64,000 nt of DNA. Source: Christiangramia bathymodioli. GTDB taxonomy: Bacteria; Bacteroidota; Bacteroidia; Flavobacteriales; Flavobacteriaceae. Both the position numbers and the translations under genes were made by a program. This document shows, piece by piece, positions 10,040-17,875 of this stretch (positions are counted from its first letter, which is position 1; each line of letters opens with the position of its first letter). The stretch lies in assembly GCA_009735695.1 (NCBI GenBank), contig SRSL01000003.1:248001-312000 (forward strand). The letters are read 5' to 3'. The notes below the pieces were generated by a model, which was not told the origin of the DNA, made no database searches, and worked only from the letters and a program-made list of their open reading frames with translations.

Positions 10040-10047
10040 CAAAGTTA
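10040..10047 (-). promoter_or_regulatory. Promoter -7 element for the XRE/NTPase unit
   Basis: TAACTTTG on the minus strand matches TAnnTTTG exactly and lies five bases before the ATG at 10034. Initiation about seven bases downstream would give a leaderless or nearly leaderless mRNA. The -33 position has TTA in place of TTG. Confidence 0.5.
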
Positions 10048-10241
10048 AGAATTCATTTTAAAGTTTTAAGACATTTCGTAAGCGGTAATTTACAGGCTAC
10101 CGACTGTATTTTACAAGTAAGCCTGGTTCGGTACGAGGAATAATTTTCAGAATTTGATGCCAGAATCAATAAAATTATCGGGTTAACAATGAAAATTTCT
10201 GCCCATAACTCCAAATATATAGAAAATACGTTAAAACCAGT

Positions 10242-10255
10242 TACGGGAAACCGTA
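10242..10255 (+). promoter_or_regulatory. Small hairpin upstream of the HEPN-like gene
   Basis: Five-base perfect arms (TACGG and CCGTA) flank a GAAA tetraloop, 36 bases before the ATG at 10291. It could be an operator or a stable 5'-UTR stem. No function can be assigned from sequence. Confidence 0.35.
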
Positions 10256-10290
10256 TTCGCAGAGATAAAAACTTTTAAATCATTTTAGTT

Positions 10291-11154
10291 ATGAAAATCG
10301 AAAACATACCGCAGCCCTTAGTGAAGAGCCTCATAGAAATAATCAGATCGTTGGTAAGGGTTCATTCCATTTACTGGATTAGCGCAACTAAAAACGACAG
10401 TTCATCGAGCTATTTGTTTAATTCAGAAGGGAGAGACAAGTTTAACCAACAATATGAATTCACATTACTTATAATCAGCTACGCAGAAATAAGCGATCCC
10501 AAAACTTTTATGGTCGAAGTGTTTAATAAAATGAAGGAGCATGTGAAATTATATAGCATCCATTATTGCTATAATGATATCAAAAGGCGCTTAGAAGCAG
10601 GCGATAATTTTTTAAGTCGGGTGCTTTTGCCCGGGAATTGTTTATTTCAGAAAAGTCCTTTATCCATTACAGGTTATTGTTCTCACCCCAGAAAATTTGA
10701 AGAAATTAAAAAGGTATGGGAGTTTAGATTGAACCGGGCCTCTTACTTTGAGGATAAAACAGATACTGTGGATATGGTATATGATGAAAGTGCCAGATTG
10801 GTATTGGTTAGTCAAAACCTACTACAAACCTGTGCGGCACTTCTTTGGGTTTATTGGGAATGGAAACCCCACTATTTTGAACTTGACCTTCTTTTAAACC
10901 TCTGTAAAAATTTTAGTAAAAGCCCACGGATAGTTTTACCAAAAAGATCGTTCACCTCAAAAAAGGTGTATAGCCAGCTCTGCCATGCACAGTATAATAT
11001 CAACTTTAAAACGGTAGATGACGTAACCATGGAAGATAGTGATTATGCCAGTAATTTAGCCGAACGTTTTTTAAGAAGCGTTCGTAAGGAAGGAAATAAA
11101 AAACTTAAGGAACTTGAACTTCTGCATAATGCAGAAATTAAAAATGATAGCTAA
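10291..11154 (+). CDS. HEPN-domain-like protein with a degenerate nucleotidyltransferase-like N-terminus
   Basis: A 287-aa soluble protein, the only plus-strand gene in the island. The C-terminal part (about 160-275) has the helix pattern of Bacteroidetes HEPN proteins: an ESARLVLVSQNLLQTCAALL helix, then HYFELDLLLNLC and a late LCHAQYN helix. The N-terminal half (about 20-130) resembles the nucleotidyltransferase-like fold that precedes HEPN in this family, but I see no clear G-S plus D-x-D catalytic set. The RNase-type R-x4-6-H motif is also not obvious, so catalytic activity is doubtful. Flanked by non-coding DNA on both sides, so probably monocistronic. Could be a toxin-like, signalling or regulatory factor. 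Confidence 0.5.
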   Translation: MKIENIPQPLVKSLIEIIRSLVRVHSIYWISATKNDSSSSYLFNSEGRDKFNQQYEFTLLIISYAEISDPKTFMVEVFNKMKEHVKLYSIHYCYNDIKRRLEAGDNFLSRVLLPGNCLFQKSPLSITGYCSHPRKFEEIKKVWEFRLNRASYFEDKTDTVDMVYDESARLVLVSQNLLQTCAALLWVYWEWKPHYFELDLLLNLCKNFSKSPRIVLPKRSFTSKKVYSQLCHAQYNINFKTVDDVTMEDSDYASNLAERFLRSVRKEGNKKLKELELLHNAEIKNDS

Positions 11155-11385
11155 CGCAAGATGTGTGCCTGTGGGCACAATCTTGATTGCTCCCGATGGT
11201 TGCAATAAAAAAGAGATGTTTACGGGGAAAAGTCCAAATTAGAACAATTTACTTTTTTCATCTTAAGCATTTTCCTTTTGCTGTTGAGAAGTAAAAATAT
11301 TGTAGATCAGGAAGAATAGGTCATTCTGCTATTTTTATTTACTTCTTTCAGCGCCATCGCATTACCTTTTGATGCCATTCATCTT

Positions 11386-11459
11386 CAAGCTTTGAAATTA
11401 TAGAGGAGTTATAAATAGCTTATTAGCGGTTTATGCACTCCGGTTAATTTCAAAGCTTG
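11386..11459. repeat. Perfect 15-bp inverted repeat with 44-base spacer
   Basis: CAAGCTTTGAAATTA at 11386-11400 is repeated as its exact reverse complement at 11445-11459. A related partial copy occurs near 11593 (TTCATCTTCAAAGC). Long perfect arms with a short spacer allow a cruciform or a long RNA stem. Confidence 0.8.
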
Positions 11460-11706
11460 TTTTTTAGCAGCAAAGGGTAAGGTGAGGTAAGAAGGATTTT
11501 AAAAGAAACTCTGAAATCCTGATCGGTGAATTTTAGTTACTGCCTGGCGGACTTGAGTTAAAAAGCTTTTGGGAATATCTTATTTACCAATTCATCTTCA
11601 AAGCTTTTTATCTCGTGTCCAAGACAATTTATAATGAACCTCTTTTGCTGCAATGGAGCTAATGCGAAGTGAAAGGAAAAGTGGTGAATGGGTTTGAATT
11701 TAAGTT

Positions 11707-11793
11707 TTTCGTGAAATTTGTCGCAAAAAACCACCTATTTACAGGGGGTGCGAGAGAATTTGTCGCAAATTCCGTGAAAAATGACAGAAGGAA
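11707..11793. repeat. Imperfect inverted repeat with TTTGTCGCAAA motifs
   Basis: Two 11-mers TTTGTCGCAAA, near 11718 and 11760, lie about 42 bp apart. Around them, TTTTTCGTGAAA... on the left and its imperfect reverse complement ...CCGTGAAAAATG on the right match at about 18 of 23 positions. The G-rich centre holds CAGGGGGTGCGAGAG. The layout suggests an origin-like or protein-binding region (oriT or oriV remnant), which is inference. Confidence 0.55.
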
Positions 11794-12380
11794 AATACAT
11801 ATTTAATTGAAATTCAATGTATTGCGATTCAGTAACATCGCACAGCGTGTTACCCTCTTGCTATTCCCCCTTAGTTTTGCAATGTTGTTTATCTAGAGAT
11901 ATTTAAAACATTATAAGTTTCCGTTTTTATACTGATATTATCCTGGAAATATCCATAACTAATTCCAAATAATAACCATCAGTTAAGGGGTAAATTATAC
12001 TATATTCAAAGTTTTAAGAGTTATACTTTATTTGATAAAATCTTTTTTCAGTTTTTTTGGGACAGGCATCAGATGGAAATTAAGGTTTTAAGACCTATTA
12101 ATGGGAGTTCAATACATCCTTTTGGTTAAAAGAAAATTTCAACATTTTAAAGGGTAATTGTATATAAACATATAATTATCCTTTTCTTTTAAAGATAACG
12201 AAAATTTCGCCTAGGTTATTCATAGGTCTATTTGATTCAAGGGATTATTAAAAAACTCACATAAAGTTTTATTTCGGCAAGTTCCAGACAGGACATCCAC
12301 CTCTTGGCAATGGCTAGAGGAAATTCAGAATAAATACCAAAAATGCAGTATTCGAGAACCTTAGGTATTTTTACGTGGAA

Positions 12381-12413
12381 AGAGGTAACGGGAATTAATC
12401 CCGTGTCTCCTCT
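12381..12413. repeat. Hairpin past the DUF1259 gene
   Basis: Inner six-base arms ACGGGA/TCCCGT around a five-base loop (12388-12404), with an outer AGAGG/CCTCT pairing. It is 44 bases past the stop of the DUF1259 gene and may end its transcript, though no T-run follows. Confidence 0.35.
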
Positions 12414-12456
12414 CTCATTCATTTAAAATACCTCGCTAAATTAAAAATGGATTTAA

Positions 12457-13431
12457 TTATTCGTTTTTGCTCACCACCCCGGTCTGGTTAAGAGCCGCTT
12501 TCAGGCCGTGGGCGAGTTTCTCGGCTGGGCCCACTCCCCAATAATGTAGAAAGAATATTCTTGGTTCTTCATGCACCATGTGATTATGTAATGCCACTAC
12601 TTCAATGCCGTTTTCTACAAGGGCTTTTATAACAGGGGCAACTTCATCGGCAAGCATGGTAAAATCTCCTGCAACAGCAGCTTTTTCTGGAGTCCCCTGC
12701 CAGCTGGCCCAGGTATTAAATCCCATAAAAGTACTAACAGGAGCTTCCTGCTCCCTAAGGTCAACATCTGGTCGCCCTATTGTAATCTTATAAACTCCAT
12801 TGTTAAGATTACCTGAATGTCCTATAATATTATCTATTCTATCAGTATTCAGCGTATTCTCGACTTCACTAGATTCGGAAGCTGCAGGATTCCCACCACG
12901 CACTTCCACAACCTTATCGAATAAAGCTTTTACTTTTTCTGCAAGTACTCCTTCTTCACCCATACCTCCAATATGCATGTACATGACATTGGGATTATTC
13001 CTCACAAAATGATTATGGATAGCGGTAATAGTCAATCCCTGCCTTATTACTTCTTGTTGTACCGGCAGCAAATCATCTTCAGTCACCACTATATCGCCCA
13101 TGACCATTGCTCCGTCTTTAACAGGTGAAAATGCTGCCCAGCTGCCTAGTCCCATCGGGGGGATGATTTTAAAACCATCGACCATTATCTCTAGATCATT
13201 TTGGGGAACTACTACTTTATATTCCCCATTGTTTTCCGTGCCCTCAATGCCAATAACCTCCTGGATAGCTGTAATATTCAGGGGATGCGGCTCCATATCT
13301 TCCTGTTGTTCGATCTCCTTTTGTTTTTCAGAAGATGGGCGAGAACTGTCAGCATTCTCTTTCTTACCGTCATTGCCATTGCACGAAAGCAATAAAAGAA
13401 CTGTTGAAATCAATACGTATTTAATTTTCAT
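12457..13431 (-). CDS. Tandem DUF1259 (LppY/LpqO-like) lipoprotein
   Basis: A 324-aa exported lipoprotein: short signal peptide ending in the lipobox LLLLSC (Cys at about 17), then a charged low-complexity linker (18-48). Two DUF1259 repeats follow (about 50-180 and 195-320). Each repeat keeps the paired motif of a WAAF/WASW-type aromatic stretch and a histidine cluster (AIHNHFV and ALHNHMV, followed by MYMHIGG or FFLHYWG). The histidines could bind metal. Its place downstream of chrA agrees with known chromate-resistance clusters that include DUF1259 genes. It is the last gene of the minus-strand SOD-chrA unit. The biochemical function of the family is not established. Confidence 0.85.
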   Translation of the reverse strand: MKIKYVLISTVLLLLSCNGNDGKKENADSSRPSSEKQKEIEQQEDMEPHPLNITAIQEVIGIEGTENNGEYKVVVPQNDLEIMVDGFKIIPPMGLGSWAAFSPVKDGAMVMGDIVVTEDDLLPVQQEVIRQGLTITAIHNHFVRNNPNVMYMHIGGMGEEGVLAEKVKALFDKVVEVRGGNPAASESSEVENTLNTDRIDNIIGHSGNLNNGVYKITIGRPDVDLREQEAPVSTFMGFNTWASWQGTPEKAAVAGDFTMLADEVAPVIKALVENGIEVVALHNHMVHEEPRIFFLHYWGVGPAEKLAHGLKAALNQTGVVSKNE

Positions 13432-13462
13432 AATGCTTGTTTTATGTTTTAAATTCTTCTAA

Positions 13463-13888
13463 TCAATCTAATATTTTTATACTGAAATTATCAAAGTAAG
13501 TTATAGCATCTGCTTTGGTCCATAGCCCCACCTTACCAGCTTTAGTGAATGTAGTATATTTTACTTTGAATAACTCTTTATTATTCAAATAGATGGTAAA
13601 TCATCACTTTCACTATTAATTCCATGCTGTTCCAGCTATCACCTAAAGAAGGAACATCTAAGCCGTAGGTTTTTCCTTTTCCTACAAGGAGCAAATCTGT
13701 GCGTTTGCCATCTTCTACTTTGTACACACCACGTTATCTTCGAGTGTATTTGCCCGTACTACATAATAATTGTTTTTATCCATAAAACGCCACCCTTGTC
13801 GTGATTTGCCGGTTACACCTTTTAAACGTACCCTAAGTGCCATATCCTTTGTTATTATGCTGTCATTGACAATAGGGTTACAGCACAT
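13463..13888 (-). pseudogene. Broken LamG/DUF1080-like domain gene between chrA and DUF1259
   Basis: Translating the minus strand in pieces gives one continuous domain across frames: MALRVRLKG...FMDKNNYYVVRANTLEDNVV, then YKVEDGKRTDLLLVGKG...WNSMELIVK, then FTIYLNNKELFKVK...KVGLWTKADAITYFDNFSIKIL and a stop. A base is missing near 13725-13729 and two more near 13597-13607. The pieces match the concanavalin-like fold seen in DUF1080-type exported proteins. The first in-frame ATG is three bases after the chrA stop, and there is no signal peptide, so the 5' end also seems lost. Three separate indels favour true decay over sequencing error. Confidence 0.65.
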
Positions 13889-13890
13889 AA

Positions 13891-15258
13891 TCAACCTAAT
13901 TCCTTAAATATGAAGAAATAGATGATACCTGATAAAACACTGATCAGGATAGTTTTCAGCATATCCCATTTCAAAATGAAATATACAAAAGAGGCTATTA
14001 GAGCAATAATTAATGATCCAATATTAACTGTGCTCCATTCGGGAATCAACCACCTTGCTCCGTACAGATATTTTTCGTTAACCTCAGAGAAAAGGGTGTG
14101 GATTGCAAACCAGACACCCAGATTAAGTACAACCCCTACTACGGCAGCTGTAATTCCTGAAAGTGCAGTGGTTAAACTTTTATTGCCCCGAAGGTATTCT
14201 ATATAAGGAGCGCCTGTAAAAATGAATAGAAAGCAAGGTATAAAGGTAACCCATGTAACCAGCAGGGAAGCTAAAATTCCAGCTGTTATGGGATCGAGAG
14301 AGCCGCTTAATCTATAGGCTCCCATAAAGCCTACGAACTGTACCACCTGTATCAGCGGACCCGGCGTAGTTTCGGCCATACCCAGTCCATCCAACATTTC
14401 ACCGGATTGTAACCAGCCATAATCTTCAACCGCTTTTTGAGCGATATAGGCTAATACAGCATAAGCCCCTCCGAAAGTTACAACGGCCGTTTTACTGAAA
14501 AATCGGCCTTCCGAGAAGAAAATATTTTCGACCCCAATCACCAGGCCAATGATCAATAGTGGTAGAGACCATAGCGTTAGGAAAATAAAAATGGTTTTTA
14601 ATGTTTTTTTTAAAGACGGCCTTACGGGTTGGATTTTGCTGTCAATCAAGGCATTTTCATCATTATCCTTGTCTTTATCTCCTTCAGCTAAGTAATGGCC
14701 TTTAATGACATGGAATTTTTCTTCCCAAAATTTTCCGCCAATAAAACCTGTCAATCCCGCTGCTACTATTATATAAGGAAAATCTACCTCAAAGAAAAAT
14801 ATAGCTATAAAGGCCAAAGCCGCCAAAACAAACATGACCTCATTTTTGATGGCCTTTTTACCTATTTTAATGACGGCACCAACAACTATGGCTAAGACGG
14901 CAGGTTTAATACCGAAGAATATAGCTTCGACAATACCAACATCTCTGTAAGCAGCGTAAAGAATACTGAGAATTAGTATTGAAACAAATCCAGGTATTAC
15001 AAATAAAATACCTGCAGTTAACCCCCCTTTCGTCCTATGCAGCAACCACCCAATATACGTGGCCAGCTGCTGGGCTTCCGGCCCAGGCAGCAGCATACAG
15101 TAATTGAGCGCATGTAAAAAGCGGTTCTCACTTATCCATTTTTTTTCTTCGACCAAAATTTTATGCATCACCGCAATCTGCCCGGCAGGTCCACCAAAGC
15201 TATAAATGGCTACTCTAATCCATACTTTTATGGCTTCTTTAAAGGGTAATTGTTCCAT
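13891..15258 (-). CDS. chrA: Chromate transporter ChrA (two-CHR-domain form)
   Basis: A 455-aa inner-membrane protein of the CHR family, which exports chromate by proton-coupled antiport in characterised members. It carries both CHR halves: the first with YSFGGPAGQIAVMHKI and LLPGPEAQQLATYIG (about 18-70), the second with VTFGGAYAVLAYIAQK and TTPGPLIQVVQFVGFMG (about 265-325), separated by a charged cytoplasmic loop (about 190-215). About ten membrane helices are visible. The start codon overlaps the SOD stop by one base, so the two are translationally coupled. The neighbouring SOD and DUF1259 genes support a chromate and oxidative-stress role. Confidence 0.93.
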   Translation of the reverse strand: MEQLPFKEAIKVWIRVAIYSFGGPAGQIAVMHKILVEEKKWISENRFLHALNYCMLLPGPEAQQLATYIGWLLHRTKGGLTAGILFVIPGFVSILILSILYAAYRDVGIVEAIFFGIKPAVLAIVVGAVIKIGKKAIKNEVMFVLAALAFIAIFFFEVDFPYIIVAAGLTGFIGGKFWEEKFHVIKGHYLAEGDKDKDNDENALIDSKIQPVRPSLKKTLKTIFIFLTLWSLPLLIIGLVIGVENIFFSEGRFFSKTAVVTFGGAYAVLAYIAQKAVEDYGWLQSGEMLDGLGMAETTPGPLIQVVQFVGFMGAYRLSGSLDPITAGILASLLVTWVTFIPCFLFIFTGAPYIEYLRGNKSLTTALSGITAAVVGVVLNLGVWFAIHTLFSEVNEKYLYGARWLIPEWSTVNIGSLIIALIASFVYFILKWDMLKTILISVLSGIIYFFIFKELG

Positions 15259-15980
15259 TAAACAATTTTTATGGCATTATTATATCGTTCTGCTACATTA
15301 TCCCAATTAATGATATTTAAAATAGTATCGACAAAATCCCCTCTTTTATTTTTGTGTTTCAAATAATATGCATGCTCCCACACATCAATAACCAATAACG
15401 GAATTACGCCCCACTGGGTCAGTTTCTGATGATTCTCACATTGCAAGATGGTTAGCGATCGGGAAAAGGGTTGATAACCCAAAATACCCCAGCCGCTTCC
15501 TTCTACGCCTTTGGATACTTTTGCTATATATACTTGGAGCTTTTCAAATGAGCCGAAATCTTTTTCTATCTGTTTCAATAGTTCTGCTTTGGGCTGTGTT
15601 TTTTTATTGGAAAGGTTTGTCCAGAAAATGGTATGTAGCACGTGGCTTGAAAAATGATACGCCAGTTTGCGTGTCCACAAATCAACCTGGTCTAAATCTC
15701 CTGACTTTAGGTGTTCTTTTATTTTAATCAAATCTTTGTTTGCACCTTTAACTGCTCCACCATGATGAAATTCATAGTGTAAGTGAAGTGTTTCTTCGTC
15801 CATATGTGGTTCCAAAAATGTTTTGTTGTAAGGAAGTGATTTCTGGATGAAGTTACCGTTTTTGTCGACCAACTTATCTATTCCATTTTCAGTCACATTC
15901 TGCGAAAAAACATTGTTAGTAGGGAGTATGGTTGCTCCACCTAAAATTGCTGAGTTCCTTAAAAAATCTTTTCTGTCCAT
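15258..15980 (-). CDS. Exported Fe/Mn superoxide dismutase of the chromate cluster
   Basis: A 240-aa protein with an N-terminal export signal (RKDFLRNSAILGGAT, twin-arginine-like although one Arg is Lys) and a full Fe/Mn SOD domain. All four metal ligands are visible: His59 (LEPHMD), His116 (HVLHTIFW), Asp199 and His203 (DVWEHAYY). It should remove superoxide in the periplasm, where chromate reduction can produce it. The gene ends one base into chrA, and SODs next to chrA are known from chromate-resistance loci. It is distinct from a housekeeping cytoplasmic SOD because of the export signal. Confidence 0.92.
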   Translation of the reverse strand: MDRKDFLRNSAILGGATILPTNNVFSQNVTENGIDKLVDKNGNFIQKSLPYNKTFLEPHMDEETLHLHYEFHHGGAVKGANKDLIKIKEHLKSGDLDQVDLWTRKLAYHFSSHVLHTIFWTNLSNKKTQPKAELLKQIEKDFGSFEKLQVYIAKVSKGVEGSGWGILGYQPFSRSLTILQCENHQKLTQWGVIPLLVIDVWEHAYYLKHKNKRGDFVDTILNIINWDNVAERYNNAIKIV

Positions 15981-15991
15981 AATTTTTTCTT

Positions 15992-16525
15992 TTATATGAT
16001 TAAAATGCTATTCCTACTTGAAAACCAAAAGTTACTGGAAAAAGGTAAATCATTACCGAATCTAAACGGAATGGGCGTAGCGAGGAAATAAGTTACTTTT
16101 TCCTTTTTAATTATAGGTCTGTTTATAACGGCTGTAAAACCATAACGGCCGTTGGTATTGAATGCAAGCCTGGTTAAAAAATTAAAACCTCCAATGTTTC
16201 GGTAGATAACACCTGGGTGAAAAAGTAATCCGGTTACCCTACTCGCACGATCATTAAAAGAAATCATAGGTGCAAACTCGATACTGTAAGCTATTTTGTC
16301 GCTCTGAAGAAAATTTATACCAACTGGAAAGCCTACTGTATAACTGCCATCAAAATTAAAGTGATTCCCGTCTTTTGTTATAGTGGCAATAGGATGCATA
16401 ATACTAAAATAGTTTTTTATTTTAGGATAATTTGTTTCTTTATTTTCTACCTGTGAAAAAACAATTTTAGGGGTTAAAAAGGATAAAAGCAAAATAAGAA
16501 TGATTTGGTTCCCGGCTCTGTTCAT
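15992..16525 (-). CDS. Outer-membrane beta-barrel protein, C-terminus frameshifted
   Basis: A 177-aa exported protein of unknown function: signal peptide 1-25 (ending IVFSQ), then alternating aromatic and polar strands typical of small outer-membrane barrels. The annotated reading ends in an atypical SSRNSILII tail. Removing one base from the five-base A run at 16039-16043 (T run on the coding strand) gives DLPFPVTFGFQVGIAF and a stop at 16000-16002. That is a proper barrel C-terminus ending in Phe, so the gene appears to carry a one-base insertion or a sequencing error. It lies just upstream of the SOD gene and may share its transcript. Confidence 0.7.
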   Translation of the reverse strand: MNRAGNQIILILLLSFLTPKIVFSQVENKETNYPKIKNYFSIMHPIATITKDGNHFNFDGSYTVGFPVGINFLQSDKIAYSIEFAPMISFNDRASRVTGLLFHPGVIYRNIGGFNFLTRLAFNTNGRYGFTAVINRPIIKKEKVTYFLATPIPFRFGNDLPFSSNFWFSSRNSILII

Positions 16526-16594
16526 TATAGTTTCATGATTTTATTATATGCAAGTATATGAATGGAATCTGTAGAAATTTGGGAAGCTGATTGG

Positions 16595-17875
16595 TTACCC
16601 GAAATTCACTTCAAAAATGTGCAATCCTTCTTCTTTATAATAATGAAGTCCCCATCCACTCGTTTCAGCTACCTTTAGAGCAATGGCTAATCCCAACCCC
16701 CAGGTATTGGGATTACTGGATTGTTTGTAAAAACGGCTGAACAATTTATCCTTCTCTAATACTTTTCCTATTTCTTGCTTTTGCCCGGTATTGGCAATAA
16801 TGAGCTTGTTTTCCATTATTTGAACGCTTACCATTCCATTCTCAATATTATGCAGAAAGGCGTTTTTAAGTAGGTTCTGTATCAGTATCTCCGTAAGCAT
16901 AATATTTCCCTGCACTATCAAGCTATCTCGTGTTTCGGCTTTCACCGATATATTCAAGGCGGCTTTATGTTCTTCATAAAATTCCATGGATCGGCTTAAA
17001 ATTGTTTTAATATCAACCTGTTCCGAAAGGATAAACTGCCGGTTTTCGATTTTAGATAAGAGCAACAGAGTTTTACTCAGTTTTTTTAAGCGTTGTGTTG
17101 AACCGATAATGCCTTCCAAAATTTCCGCCTGCTTCTTTGAAAGTTCAGCCTGCCCAATGAGTGCTTCCAGCCTTGACTGGATAATGGACAAGGGCGTTTG
17201 CATTTCATGTGAAGCGTTTTCAATAAATTGCTTTTGGCTTTGAAAGACTTCAGTATTTTTTCGGACCAGCTCATTCACAGCTTCATTCAGCATCCGGAAC
17301 TCATCAATATTTGTAGATGGTAATTCGGGCATTTTCTCTTTATCAAAGCGCAAAAGCCGGAGCCTTTCGAGCATTTCAAAAAACGATTTCCATATTTTTT
17401 TGGAGATAATACGTTGGGTTAAGTAAAAAGAAAGCGCCAAGCCCATAAATAGGCTGCCGAGTGTAATGGCAATGGTACCTATCATTTCTCCCGCTTCCAG
17501 ATGTGGCTTTATAATTTCCAGCCGGTAGTTATTATTGTGTAATTTCACATAAGCTGTAAGCTTTCGGTACTCATCAAACTCATCATCAACAGGCTCATAA
17601 ATAAGAGTGTCAGTGTAGCTTTCATAGCTTTTCTGAAACACCTTCTTTTCAACAGGAAAAAAGGTAAAATCGTCTAGTGGGTTATCCTCTTTAAAAGGAG
17701 CTTCAGGATTATCTTCTAGATAAGCTAGCAAGTTGACTTTGCGGTTGTTCAACACTTCATCTACATTTTGAAGTACATTCCAGCTAAGTACCAAATAAAA
17801 CAATATCGAAAAAATCCCGAACAAGACGAGGAAATACAGCATTTGAAGGCGGGATGTGTAGGTAAGCAGCTTCAT
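16595..17875 (-). CDS. Two-component sensor histidine kinase
   Basis: A 426-aa membrane kinase. Membrane helices at about 12-34 and 131-152 enclose a periplasmic sensor of about 95 residues. A HAMP-like linker and a HisKA domain follow with phospho-acceptor His223 (SHEMQTPLS), then an ATPase domain with an N-box (LLKNAFLHN, about 332-340) and G-box (WGLGLAIALKVAE, about 393). Its start overlaps the response-regulator stop by four bases, so the pair is one operon. The island context suggests it senses chromate, metal or envelope stress, but the ligand cannot be read from sequence. Confidence 0.93.
   Translation of the reverse strand: MKLLTYTSRLQMLYFLVLFGIFSILFYLVLSWNVLQNVDEVLNNRKVNLLAYLEDNPEAPFKEDNPLDDFTFFPVEKKVFQKSYESYTDTLIYEPVDDEFDEYRKLTAYVKLHNNNYRLEIIKPHLEAGEMIGTIAITLGSLFMGLALSFYLTQRIISKKIWKSFFEMLERLRLLRFDKEKMPELPSTNIDEFRMLNEAVNELVRKNTEVFQSQKQFIENASHEMQTPLSIIQSRLEALIGQAELSKKQAEILEGIIGSTQRLKKLSKTLLLLSKIENRQFILSEQVDIKTILSRSMEFYEEHKAALNISVKAETRDSLIVQGNIMLTEILIQNLLKNAFLHNIENGMVSVQIMENKLIIANTGQKQEIGKVLEKDKLFSRFYKQSSNPNTWGLGLAIALKVAETSGWGLHYYKEEGLHIFEVNFG

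Larger units (their letters stand above)
11155..12456. other. 1.3-kb non-coding block with repeats
   Basis: No credible gene is found on either strand; the only listed-size frame (12237-12422) lacks any recognisable protein features. The block holds a 15-bp perfect inverted repeat (11386-11459), an inverted-repeat pair carrying TTTGTCGCAAA motifs (11707-11793) and a small hairpin (12381-12413). This density of structure is typical of an origin, transfer or regulatory region of a mobile element, but none can be proved. Confidence 0.55.

Noticed and set aside
10291-11154. RteC-type excision regulator
   Set aside because: Length is similar, but the RteC patterns are missing and the C-terminal helices fit HEPN proteins better.
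12237-12422. 61-aa frame in the non-coding block
   Set aside because: No domain, signal or family pattern; it lies across the hairpin at 12381-12413.
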